Source of the DNA: Baaleninema simplex PCC 7105
GTDB taxonomy: Bacteria > Cyanobacteriota > Cyanobacteriia > Cyanobacteriales > Geitlerinemataceae
Direction: 5' to 3'
Assembly (NCBI RefSeq): GCF_000332355.1
Contig: NZ_KB235957.1
Location: forward strand, 125,818 to 189,817
DNA length: 64,000 bases
Positions 42,251 through 50,540 of the stretch are shown piece after piece. The first letter of the stretch is position 1. Each line of letters begins with the position of its first letter. A program made the translations under genes and the position numbers. The notes under the pieces were generated by a model. The model saw nothing but the letters and a program-made list of their open reading frames with translations. It had not been told where the DNA came from and did no database searches.

Positions 42251-44503
42251 CTAAAACGTCACTCTCAAATTCGCTTGAAAGTTCCGACTCAACCCCGGAA
42301 ACCCTGGAAAGGCTTCGTACTGTTCGTCAAACAAATTGTTCAAACTGGCGTTGAGTTGTACGTTCTCGCCAAAGGGAATTTGAGCTTTTAGATCGACAGT
42401 GGTATAACCGCTCAAGGTTTCCGTATTAGCGTTATCCACAAATACCTCGCTGATATGATGGAGGAAAACACCGGTGTAAAACCCGTTGGGACGAGCGTAA
42501 GCGACGCCTAAATTGAAACTGTCGCCATCGCGAAAACTCAAATCGTTGCCTTCAATACGTTCGTTTTGGTCTTCGAGGATTCGCGTATCGTTCAAGGTCA
42601 AATTAGCGAACGCAAAGAAGTTTTCAGCGAGCTTGATATTTAAATCTGCTTCGAGACCGATGGTTTCTACTTTTCCGATATTTGTATAGGTACTCGTGGG
42701 CGAACCGAATTCAAATGCCACCAATTCGGAAATGTGGTTGAGGAAAAAAGTTAACCGAAACAGTCCGAAATCGCCAATTTCTTGGTCGAGTCCGATATCG
42801 AAACTGTTACCCCGTTCCGGTCGTAAGTCGGGATTTCCTTCTACGTTGAAGGAGGCTAAACCTTCTAGTTCTGAAATTAAAGGTGCGTTGAAACTTCTGG
42901 CGTAGTTCGCTCGCAGACGGGTCGAATCTGTCACTCGCCACAACACCCCCGCACTGGGAGACGTAAATGAACCGTTCTCGAGACTGTTGAAGTCCTGACG
43001 AACGCCGACGTGAGCGGTGAAATCGGGGGTAATATCGACTTCGTAGCGGGCAAAAAGCGCACCTTGGTCGATGTTGTCGTCGTAGTTTTCTTGACTTTCC
43101 CCCGTGAAGAAACTAAAGGTGTTATTTTCAGAGTTAGTCGTGCGAAAATCTGCGCCGTAAGTTAAATTGTGAGCGTCGGCGAGTTGCCAGCTATGCTGGA
43201 GTTGGAAGCCGAAGGCGGTGCGATCGATTTCGTCGCGGGTGGTGTTGGGATTGCGGAAGGTATAGTCGAGAACGTCGGTGTAGACGCGAGCAGTGAGTAA
43301 GGAGTCGCCGTCACCGTTGAGTTCCGATTCCCACAATAAATCGAACAGCCAGTTTTCCGTGTACTGCTGAGCGTCTGGCGTCAGACTGTTGAACTGTCCG
43401 AGGCTTCCGGCGTCGGTGGGAACGCCGCCAGGAATTCCTAAATCGCGGGAGAGATACAACCCGGTAAAGGTCAAACGGTTGCGATCGCCAATGTCGGCGG
43501 TCAGTTTGACATCGACGTTGTTATAGTTGACTTCGGCGTTGTCGCGGGTTCCGTCGAAGGCGATCGATTCGAGTTCGAAGGGAAAATCATTTTCGGAATA
43601 GGTTCGGTTGTAGCCGACAACCCAACCGAAATCACCAACGGTTCCGCTGCTGCGAACGCTTTGCTGGTTGTAGCCGAAACTCCCAAACCCGCCGCGAACG
43701 CTAAATTGAGGCTCCTCTGTCGGCTCTTGGCTGACGATGTTGATGGTTCCCCCCACGCCACCGGAACCGTACAGCGTCGAACTTCCACCGGGAACGACTT
43801 CCAAACGCTCCACGAAGTCGGTGGTGAACGTGGATAAGTCGAAATCGCCAAATCCTAAATCGTTGAGGGGGCGTCCGTTGAGGAGAATTAAGGTTTGGGA
43901 AGAATCCCCCCCTCGGATAAACTGAGCACTCGTCGCCCCCAGCTGTCCGCCAGAGGTTCCGTCGCTGAGAACGCCGGGAACGAAACGTAAGGCTTCCTGT
44001 ACGGTGACGGCGTTCTGGATTTCGATTTGTTCGCGGGGAACCACGTACACCGGACGAGAGGAATCTTGCAGGGTTCCTTCGAGGCGAAACGGTGCAAACA
44101 CCGGTTGCGTGAGAATGCGATCGATGTAGATTTCGACTTCGGGAATCTCTTCTTCGGCGTCGGTTTCTTCCGTCTCGGGTTCCGTCTCGGATTCTGTCTC
44201 GGGTTCCATCTCGGATTCCGGGGTTTGAGCCAGATGTAACGTCAGGTTTGACGGATCGCGATCGATCTCCATCCGTTGGGTTTCCACTCCCTCGGAGTCG
44301 AGATCCTGCGATCGCACTTTGAGTTTCGATCTCGAAGATTCCGATGCTATCTCTGACGATACCGAACCTTGTTTCGGCGACTCGACAGATTTTTCCAACG
44401 CGAGTACTGCAAGCTGACTGAAGGCGAACATGGCTCCGATCGCAGTACTCGCACTCAGAAAATGAAGAGAAATTGGAGAGATCGAACGGATAGGTTTCGA
44501 CAT
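42251..44503 (-). CDS. btuB: TonB-dependent receptor, probably for vitamin B12
   Basis: The 750-residue protein has a signal peptide in the first ~37 residues and a Ser/Glu-rich linker with acidic repeats (TPESEMEPETESETEPETEE). The plug domain (about 150-265) contains VYVVPREQIEIQNAVTVQEAL, QFIRGGDSSQTLILLNGRPLND and RLEVVPGGSSTLYGSGGVGGTINIVS. A 22-strand-type barrel follows, ending in NLFDEQYEAFPGFPGLSRNFQANLRVTF with terminal Phe. It imports ligand across the outer membrane using TonB energy. A cobalamin riboswitch lies in its leader, so B12 or a related corrinoid is the likely ligand. A tonB gene and an ABC ATPase are divergent neighbours. Confidence 0.9.
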   Translation of the reverse strand: MSKPIRSISPISLHFLSASTAIGAMFAFSQLAVLALEKSVESPKQGSVSSEIASESSRSKLKVRSQDLDSEGVETQRMEIDRDPSNLTLHLAQTPESEMEPETESETEPETEETDAEEEIPEVEIYIDRILTQPVFAPFRLEGTLQDSSRPVYVVPREQIEIQNAVTVQEALRFVPGVLSDGTSGGQLGATSAQFIRGGDSSQTLILLNGRPLNDLGFGDFDLSTFTTDFVERLEVVPGGSSTLYGSGGVGGTINIVSQEPTEEPQFSVRGGFGSFGYNQQSVRSSGTVGDFGWVVGYNRTYSENDFPFELESIAFDGTRDNAEVNYNNVDVKLTADIGDRNRLTFTGLYLSRDLGIPGGVPTDAGSLGQFNSLTPDAQQYTENWLFDLLWESELNGDGDSLLTARVYTDVLDYTFRNPNTTRDEIDRTAFGFQLQHSWQLADAHNLTYGADFRTTNSENNTFSFFTGESQENYDDNIDQGALFARYEVDITPDFTAHVGVRQDFNSLENGSFTSPSAGVLWRVTDSTRLRANYARSFNAPLISELEGLASFNVEGNPDLRPERGNSFDIGLDQEIGDFGLFRLTFFLNHISELVAFEFGSPTSTYTNIGKVETIGLEADLNIKLAENFFAFANLTLNDTRILEDQNERIEGNDLSFRDGDSFNLGVAYARPNGFYTGVFLHHISEVFVDNANTETLSGYTTVDLKAQIPFGENVQLNASLNNLFDEQYEAFPGFPGLSRNFQANLRVTF

Positions 44504-44844
44504 TTTTTTATTAACAAAAACGAGCGATCGATCGGACGATCGACCGTTAATCTGGGTTACAACAATTCAAACAAAACAGAGTTCGCCGCCTATAAAAGAG
44601 CGATCGCTCGCTCTCTCAGACGCAATCTTTTGCCCGAGAAGAAGGCACTGCTAACGATACTTTTAGACGTTAAACCGACCAGTGCGACTTAGCAATTTTT
44701 TCGAGGCGTTGCCATCCGAAACGACCGACACTTGGCAGTTTCAAGAGTTCGCGAGTGCTGGGACTCCCAGCGAAGCATTAAAAACCGAAAAAGACTCGAA
44801 TTCACTTCCATCTGTACCTCGCAGATGCTTGTCAAAGCTACGTT

Positions 44845-44970
44845 GTAGGCGGCGGGCATCCTGACTTAGAGACTTGCATCTCCTTACAGTTGCGGGACAG
44901 CGCCGGATTTTCACCGAACTTTCCCCGTTACCTCTGGTGGCTGACCCCCACCAGAACCGACTCGCTATAC
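44845..44970 (-). promoter_or_regulatory. cobalamin (AdoCbl) riboswitch
   Basis: Read on the minus strand the region contains the conserved B12 riboswitch blocks in order: GGTAACGGGGAA, GGTGAAAATCCGGCGCTG, TCCCGCAACTGTAAGG (B12 box region) and AAGTCAGGATGCCCGCC. The flanking CTGGTGG...CCACCAG stem is also present. It is about 340 bp upstream of the TonB-dependent receptor start, with no gene between, and should switch the receptor off when cobalamin is plentiful. Confidence 0.93.
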
Positions 44971-45241
44971 TGTACCACGAAAAGGGTTCTCTCGAGAACG
45001 CCGTTCGGCAATATCCGAATGAATTTACAATTCGTTACAAATTTAGATTTCGACGTTTCTCCTGCCAAGTCTCGAAGTTTGACGCTCTTTCAAACTCAAG
45101 CTAACAAAATCCAATGCAATTGACAGGTTCCGACCGCGCCTTTCACAATAGACTTATCTCAAAACCTATTACGATAGACCGAGTGGTTTTCCTAACGGTA
45201 AACTCAAAGGTCTTCCCACTTTCTCGATCGGGATTTTTGTA

Positions 45242-46042
45242 ATGTCAATTGCGACCCGACAGCTCACTGGAGGATATTCTAACCATCCAGTTGTCCGAGA
45301 TATCTCGCTGACCGTCACGCCGGGAGAATGGCTCGCGATTTTGGGAGCGAACGGCTCGGGAAAATCGACGCTCCTGCGGTTGTTGAGCCGTCTTCTCGAA
45401 CCCGAACGGGGCGCGATCTTGCTCGACGGAAAGGCGATCGAGCAGTTAACACCGCGACAAATCGCACAGCAGATCGCGTTTTTACCCCAACAACAAGCCG
45501 AACTTCCCGAGGAAATGACGGTGCGTCAGCTCGTGAGTGCGGGCCGATCGCCCCACCAACCCTGGTGGCATTGGGATCTCAGCCAAGACGATCGCTATTG
45601 GGTCGAACTGGCGATGCGGTATACCCAAATTGCTCCCTTCGCCGATCGCGCCGTCTCCGCCTTGTCGGGAGGGGAACGACAGCGGGCGTTTCTCGCTTTG
45701 GCGTTAGCACAAAATCCTCAAATTTTGTTGCTCGACGAACCGACGACCTTCCTCGATATTTGTTATCAACTCGAACTGTTAGATTTGCTCGACTCTCTGA
45801 ACCGAAAACAGGGCTTGTCCGTCGTGACAGTCCTTCACGATATTAACTTAGCCGCTCGCTACAGCCATCGCATCGCCCTCGTCAAAGACGGCCGACTTGT
45901 CGAAGTGGGAAGTTCGAGTGAAGTTCTGACGCCAGACAACATTAAATTAGTGTTTGGTGTCGAAGCGAGTGTTATTTCTACACCAGTTGGATTGCAGGTT
46001 TACCCCCTTCGTTCGGCAAAGAAAGCCAGGCTGACGATTTAG
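45242..46042 (+). CDS. ABC transporter ATPase of the iron/B12 uptake type
   Basis: A 266-residue ATPase with Walker A GANGSGKST (about 37-45), a Q-loop in FLPQQQAELPEEMTVRQLVSAGRSPHQ, signature LSGGERQRAFLALALAQ, Walker B ILLLDEPTTFLD and a switch His in VTVLHDINLAARYSHRIALVKDGRLVE. The sequence style is FecE/FhuC/BtuD. It is divergent from the riboswitch-controlled receptor and 59 bp upstream of a tonB gene. The matching permease and substrate-binding protein are not in the window, so it may be a partial locus or pair with genes elsewhere. Confidence 0.88.
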   Translation: MSIATRQLTGGYSNHPVVRDISLTVTPGEWLAILGANGSGKSTLLRLLSRLLEPERGAILLDGKAIEQLTPRQIAQQIAFLPQQQAELPEEMTVRQLVSAGRSPHQPWWHWDLSQDDRYWVELAMRYTQIAPFADRAVSALSGGERQRAFLALALAQNPQILLLDEPTTFLDICYQLELLDLLDSLNRKQGLSVVTVLHDINLAARYSHRIALVKDGRLVEVGSSSEVLTPDNIKLVFGVEASVISTPVGLQVYPLRSAKKARLTI

Positions 46043-46101
46043 ATCGACTTGTTTTCAAATCGATATTCAAAAAATCAAGCCACTCAAAACAATTTGAAAA
46101 T

Positions 46102-47280
46102 ATGAGCGAAGTCACTCAGGATTTTTATTCAAAAAAACGCACGCTCCACAAGAAAATTTTGCTGTACGGTTTGAGCGGATCGTTACTCTTTCACGGTGTC
46201 GTGTTCGCAGTACTTTCGTTCTGGTGGATGCGATCGCGATCGGAGATCGATCGCAACGACCCTGTCGAAATTATCGTTCTCGATCGCACCGCTTCCCCGA
46301 CACTAGACGCCCCCACCGACTCCCCTTCCGATCGCCCGACACAAAACCCACCCGTCGAATCCTCTGGCGGAACTTCCCTCGCGCGATCCCAGACGAGAGA
46401 GATCGATTCTACCGACGCGCGATCGCCCTCAAGCTCTCCCTCTACACCAGAAGCCAACTCGACGACTCCAACATCGTCCGCCGCTGACAGTACCTCAGAC
46501 GACAGCTCAAAACCCGGTCTCGCGATCGAAGACGACACTCGCCCCACCTCAGAGGACGAAAACCCGCCCGCAAGCTCTCCCTCGTCAGACGGTTCGACGC
46601 CAGACAGTCCTGACAGTGGCGATTCTGACAGTGGCGATTCTGACAGTGGCGATTCTGACAGTGGCGATTCTGACAGCGGCGGCGGTGCAGGCGAAGGCGA
46701 TCCAGAATCCACCGATGAAGTCGAGGAAGACCCGAGAGAACCCGCCCCCTCCAACCCCGAACCCGAGGGCGATCGCACCCCACCGCCACCGGCTCCCAGC
46801 AACGACGGAGACGACGGTTCCGACACAACCTGTGTCAGTGGATGTCGAGGACGCTACGAAGATAACGATTCCGAGGCGATCGAGCGAGATGCAGTCATTC
46901 GCGCCCGTCGCAACGATCGCGGCGAATACGAATACGAAGTCATCCAATCGAGTGGTAACGAAGCCGCCGATCGCGCTGCCCTAGAAACCGCCCGAGACGC
47001 CACCTACCAAACCGATCTCGAAGAGTTTAACATCCGCGCCAACATCGCCGACGAAGGGTCTCGAGATGTCGCACCTCCGCCACTTCCCCCACCCCCCGAT
47101 CCCGTCGAGTCCACGATTCCCGAACCCGAACCGACATACGAAGAGCCTATCTACGAAGAACCCGAGCCGACATACGAAGAGCCTATCTACGAAGAGCCAG
47201 CTTACAACAATGCACCTAGCGACAAACCTCCAGCTCATACACCTCCCCAGCAATCGAAAAAAAATCTCGCCCAACATTGA
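46102..47280 (+). CDS. TonB-like energy-transducing protein
   Basis: This 392-residue protein has a cytoplasmic stub and one N-terminal transmembrane helix (LYGLSGSLLFHGVVFAVLSFWWM, about 17-39), then a long disordered periplasmic linker rich in Ser, Pro, Asp and Glu. The linker includes four tandem GDSDS units. A short TonB-C-like module follows (CVSGCRGRYED and AVIRARRNDRGEYEYEVIQSSGNEAADRAALETARDATYQ), then a Pro/Glu tail with duplicated EPTYEEPIYEEP. It is 59 bp downstream of the ABC ATPase gene. It should couple the proton gradient to the adjacent B12 receptor. ExbB/ExbD are not in the window. Confidence 0.8.
   Translation: MSEVTQDFYSKKRTLHKKILLYGLSGSLLFHGVVFAVLSFWWMRSRSEIDRNDPVEIIVLDRTASPTLDAPTDSPSDRPTQNPPVESSGGTSLARSQTREIDSTDARSPSSSPSTPEANSTTPTSSAADSTSDDSSKPGLAIEDDTRPTSEDENPPASSPSSDGSTPDSPDSGDSDSGDSDSGDSDSGDSDSGGGAGEGDPESTDEVEEDPREPAPSNPEPEGDRTPPPPAPSNDGDDGSDTTCVSGCRGRYEDNDSEAIERDAVIRARRNDRGEYEYEVIQSSGNEAADRAALETARDATYQTDLEEFNIRANIADEGSRDVAPPPLPPPPDPVESTIPEPEPTYEEPIYEEPEPTYEEPIYEEPAYNNAPSDKPPAHTPPQQSKKNLAQH
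46611..46680 (+). repeat. 15-bp tandem repeat in tonB linker
   Basis: TGACAGTGGCGATTC is repeated four times without change (46611-46670), followed by a partial fifth unit. It encodes (DSGDS)n in frame, so copy-number change alters linker length without a frameshift. Confidence 0.95.
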
Positions 47281-47324
47281 CAGCGAGCAACGAAAACAGT
47301 TCACAGGAAATCGTTTCTCCTCAT

Positions 47325-47574
47325 CTCATCACCTCCCCATCTCTGAACTGGCGACGAGTGACTGTAAAAACCCCATATTAAAGGGTTGGCCGTAAAATCC
47401 CGGATCGGTAAATGGCTGCCGGAGATCCCCGGCATCTTGGAGATGCCAGGGATCTGGCTTGAATTCCAAAACAGATTTTATGTGTTTTGTCAATCCCCGA
47501 TCTCGAAAAGTTTTCTGCATCACTGAGCCTCATCACCTCCCCATCTCTGAACTGGCGACGAGTGACTGTAAAAA
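47325..47574. repeat. 46-bp direct repeat pair around a hairpin
   Basis: Identical 46-bp copies lie at 47325-47370 and 47529-47574 (both start CTCATCACCTCC and end GTGACTGTAAAAA). Between them is a GAGATCCCCGGCATCT/AGATGCCAGGGATCT hairpin (47424-47455) related to the repeats at 41953-42186. The rest of the 428-bp tonB-gltA spacer holds no gene. Confidence 0.9.
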
Positions 47575-47708
47575 ACCTCCCTATCTCCGTCGAGATCGAG
47601 TATCCTAAAAGATTGGGTTTCTAGAAATTTTCTGTAAAACAACACACACTGCCCGAGTTTCTGGTAAGTTAGCCTGAGTATCGTTTCTATTCAGTCAGTG
47701 GGAGAGCC

Positions 47709-48845
47709 ATGTCGGTCGAGCTGTACAGACCCGGTTTAGAAGGCATTCCAGCCGCGAAGTCCAGCATCAGTTTTATTGATGGGAAACAAGGACTACTCGA
47801 ATATCGCGGTATTCGCATCGAAAAACTCGCTGAACAAAGCAGCTTCTTAGAAACGTCTTACCTGCTTATTTGGGGAGAATTACCCAGTCAAAGCGAGCTG
47901 CGTGCCTTCGAACACGACATTCGATATCACCGACGGATTAAGTACCGCATTCGGGACATGATGAAATGTTTTCCTGAAAGCGGCCATCCGATGGACGCCC
48001 TGCAAGCCTCCGCAGCTGCGTTGGGTCTGTTTTACTCACGACGGGCGCTCGACGATCCCACGTATATTCGCAACGCAGTCGTGCGGCTGTTGGCGAAAAT
48101 TCCGACGATGGTGGCGGCGTTCCAACTGATGCGAAAAGGAAACGATCCGGTTCAGCCTTGCGACGATCTCGACTACGCGGCGAACTTCCTGTATATGCTC
48201 AACGAGCGGGAACCGGACGAACTTGCCGCCCACGTCTTCGACGTGTGTTTGACGCTGCACGCCGAACACTCGATGAACGCTTCGACGTTCTCGGCTATGG
48301 TAACGGCATCGACGCTCACCGATCCTTACGCCGTCATCGCTTCGGCGGTGGGAACTCTCGGCGGACCGCTGCATGGTGGGGCGAACGAAGAAGTTATCGA
48401 AATGCTCGAACAGATCGGTTCGCCGGAAAATGCCGAGGCTTACGTAGACGACTGCGTGAAGAACAAAAAGAAAATCATGGGCTTCGGTCACCGAGTGTAC
48501 AAGGTGAAAGACCCCCGTGCGACGATTTTGCAAGACTTAGCCGAAAAGCTGTTCGCCAAGTTCGGCGGCGATCGCTACTACGAAATCGCTTTGGAATTAG
48601 AGCGCATCGTCGAAGATCGCTTGGGGTCAAAAGGCATTTACGCCAACGTCGATTTTTATTCGGGGCTGGTGTATCGCAAGTTGGGCATTCCTACCGATTT
48701 GTTCACGCCCATTTTTGCGATCGCCCGCGTCGCCGGTTGGCTGGCTCACTGGAAAGAACAACTCGAAGAAAACCGCATTTTCCGACCGACCCAGATTTAC
48801 TCGGGTCAGCGCGATCGCGCCTATACGCCCCTGTCGGAACGCTAG
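47709..48845 (+). CDS. gltA: citrate synthase
   Basis: The 378-residue protein matches the short (type I-like) bacterial citrate synthases. It begins LYRPGLEGIPAAKSSISFIDGKQGLLEYRG and contains LHAEHSMNASTFSAMVTAST (His), TLGGPLHGGANEEV (catalytic His), IMGFGHRVYKVKDPRA (His and Arg) and NVDFYSGLVYRKLGIP (catalytic Asp). It condenses oxaloacetate and acetyl-CoA, feeding 2-oxoglutarate synthesis for nitrogen assimilation in cyanobacteria. A GGGAGAG ribosome-binding site precedes the ATG. Confidence 0.97.
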   Translation: MSVELYRPGLEGIPAAKSSISFIDGKQGLLEYRGIRIEKLAEQSSFLETSYLLIWGELPSQSELRAFEHDIRYHRRIKYRIRDMMKCFPESGHPMDALQASAAALGLFYSRRALDDPTYIRNAVVRLLAKIPTMVAAFQLMRKGNDPVQPCDDLDYAANFLYMLNEREPDELAAHVFDVCLTLHAEHSMNASTFSAMVTASTLTDPYAVIASAVGTLGGPLHGGANEEVIEMLEQIGSPENAEAYVDDCVKNKKKIMGFGHRVYKVKDPRATILQDLAEKLFAKFGGDRYYEIALELERIVEDRLGSKGIYANVDFYSGLVYRKLGIPTDLFTPIFAIARVAGWLAHWKEQLEENRIFRPTQIYSGQRDRAYTPLSER

Positions 48846-48954
48846 CTATCAAAACGATGGTGAGAGAGGTTCGATCGCATCGTATGCTAAAGACATCCCC
48901 CATTTGTTCGCGATCGATGAGGGCGATCGCCTCTCAGCACGAGCCATTCAATTT

Positions 48955-49599
48955 ATGCAGATAGACTGCCATCGCGATCGCAAAACGGTTAGGAACACCC
49001 CCAGGATTCGACAAGAGCGACGCCGCGTCGGTTCCTCTACAGTCAAAAGACAGCTCTCTCGAGCATTTTTCGGTGCGATCGCGTCGCTGCTACTGGCGGG
49101 TGTCGGTTGGTGGGGACTGCGGACGTACTACCGTTACGTACGTCTCCCCCAAGCTATCCTCGTCCTCGGAGGCGCACCCGAACGAGAAGTCTTCGCAGCC
49201 GAATTCGCCCGATCTCACCCCAACCTCCAAGTGTGGGTCTCTGGCGGTAGCAATCCCGAATATGCAGAATGGGTCTTTACCGAAGCGGGAATCGACCTCC
49301 AACGGCTGCATCTCGACTATCGCGCCGTCGATACCGTCACCAACTTCACCACCCTCGTCGACGAGTTAAAAGCTCGCAATATTAATTCGATTTACCTAAT
49401 CACCTCGGACTACCATATGCGCCGCGCCTACACCATCGGCGAAATCGTTCTCGGAAGTCGCGATATCAGTTTTCGTACCGTTCCCATTCCCTCGAATTCC
49501 CACCCAGAACCGATCGAAAAATCCCTTCGCGACGGCGTTCGCGCCGTTCTCTGGCTAGGAACGGGATACACGGGATCGACCCTACGCCAGATAAGGTGA
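48955..49599 (+). CDS. YdcF-like DUF218 domain protein
   Basis: The 214-residue protein has an N-terminal basic segment and a membrane anchor (FFGAIASLLLAGVGWWGL). The DUF218 domain follows, with AILVLGGAPEREVFAAEFA, VWVSGGSNPEYAEWVF, LDYRAVDTVTNFTTLVDELKA and YLITSDYHMRRAYTIGEIVLG. The family includes YdcF and SanA/ElyC, implicated in envelope processes. The ATG at 48955 avoids a long overlap with gltA; other starts are possible. It follows gltA by 109 bp. Confidence 0.8.
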   Translation: MQIDCHRDRKTVRNTPRIRQERRRVGSSTVKRQLSRAFFGAIASLLLAGVGWWGLRTYYRYVRLPQAILVLGGAPEREVFAAEFARSHPNLQVWVSGGSNPEYAEWVFTEAGIDLQRLHLDYRAVDTVTNFTTLVDELKARNINSIYLITSDYHMRRAYTIGEIVLGSRDISFRTVPIPSNSHPEPIEKSLRDGVRAVLWLGTGYTGSTLRQIR

Positions 49600-49605
49600 G
49601 GAGCC

Positions 49606-49732
49606 GGGGAGAGGGGAAGAGGGGAAGAGGGGGAGAGGGGAAGAGGGGGAGAGGGGAAGAGGGGGAGAGGGGAAGAGGGGGAGAGGGGAAGAGGGGGAGA
49701 GGGGAAGAGGGGGAGAGGGGAAGAGGGGAAGC
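49606..49732. repeat. polypurine minisatellite, 16-bp unit
   Basis: The unit GGGGGAGAGGGGAAGA is repeated about seven times with little change in an exclusively A/G tract. It is placed just after the YdcF-like gene and before the convergent kaiB-like gene. The strand asymmetry gives G-quadruplex and triplex potential. A shorter tract of the same type is at 12882-12955. Confidence 0.93.
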
Positions 49733-49793
49733 AAGGAAGAAACTGTCAACTGTCTCCACTGCTTCGCGGTTCCCGGTTCCCGGTTTTCCGTTT

Positions 49794-50540
49794 TTAACGG
49801 TTTCCCAACAGCCCTAAAATGCGATCGAGATCGTCAAGTTCTCCCACGATGCGACGTACCGGTTCGGGCCAGACACGAATTAACGTCGGCGTCGCCGACA
49901 CGCGATCGCTCTCCGCTTGCTGGGGATGTTTCAACACATCGATGAGCTTGAGCGTGTACGGATGTCCCAAGGCGCGATCGAGCGTTCGGTGCAATCGCTC
50001 TAACGTATCTTCCGTCGTCGGACTGTCACCGCGCAGAAACAACCGAAAAATATAGCCTTCAGCTTCTGCTTCCACTTCTCCTTCTCTGGGGTAGAAATTT
50101 GCACCCGCCGCATCCACCCGCACGATCGCATTGTGATTCGTCCACAACTGCGGGAACTGCTCGCGATATCCCGCCAGTGCTAACGGGTTGCACAGCTCGA
50201 TCGGTATCGGCTCGACTCCCCATCGAACCCCCTCGAGTCCGAACACCGCATTGAGAACCGCTCGATATCGCCAAACGGCTGGGGCGACTTCGGCGATCGT
50301 CCGCACCGCTTGCGTTCTCGGATCGAGATAGCGATCGACCGTCGCACAATAACACGGCATCAAGAAATGAGGCGGTTCGGGAAGTCCGAGAATTTCCTGA
50401 ACCGCAATACAGAGCTGTAAGTGCCATCGATCGCGTTTCTGCGTATCGATGGCATACACTAAATCTCCTCCAGGGGTAAACAATGCCAACCCTTTAAACG
50501 ACTGGAGAAGCGGTGTTTGCTGTCTCACTCCTCGACTCAA
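49794..50540 (-). CDS. KaiB-domain protein with unique N-terminal domain
   Basis: The protein has 248 residues. The C-terminal part (about 162-246) is a KaiB/thioredoxin-like domain: YIFRLFLRGDSPTTEDTLERLHRTLDRAL, YTLKLIDVLKHPQQAESDRVSATPTLIRVWPEPVRRIVGEL, with the conserved cis-Pro region ATPTL. The N-terminal ~155 residues (ALFTPGGDLVYAIDTQKRDRWHLQLCIAVQEILGLPEPPHFLMPCYCATVD) form a separate domain I do not recognise. The start codon overlaps the stop of the pilT gene by four bases (50537-50540), so the two are translationally coupled. It may link a KaiB-type switch to pilus retraction; this is inference. Confidence 0.85.
   Translation of the reverse strand: MSRGVRQQTPLLQSFKGLALFTPGGDLVYAIDTQKRDRWHLQLCIAVQEILGLPEPPHFLMPCYCATVDRYLDPRTQAVRTIAEVAPAVWRYRAVLNAVFGLEGVRWGVEPIPIELCNPLALAGYREQFPQLWTNHNAIVRVDAAGANFYPREGEVEAEAEGYIFRLFLRGDSPTTEDTLERLHRTLDRALGHPYTLKLIDVLKHPQQAESDRVSATPTLIRVWPEPVRRIVGELDDLDRILGLLGNR

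Noticed and set aside
46191..46826. 211-residue minus-strand frame in the tonB region
   Set aside because: It is the antisense of the Ser/Asp-rich linker; the plus-strand gene has a membrane anchor and TonB-like end.
49602..49735. Possible CRISPR array
   Set aside because: The repeats are contiguous 16-bp purine units without spacers. No CRISPR arrays or cas genes were seen in the window.
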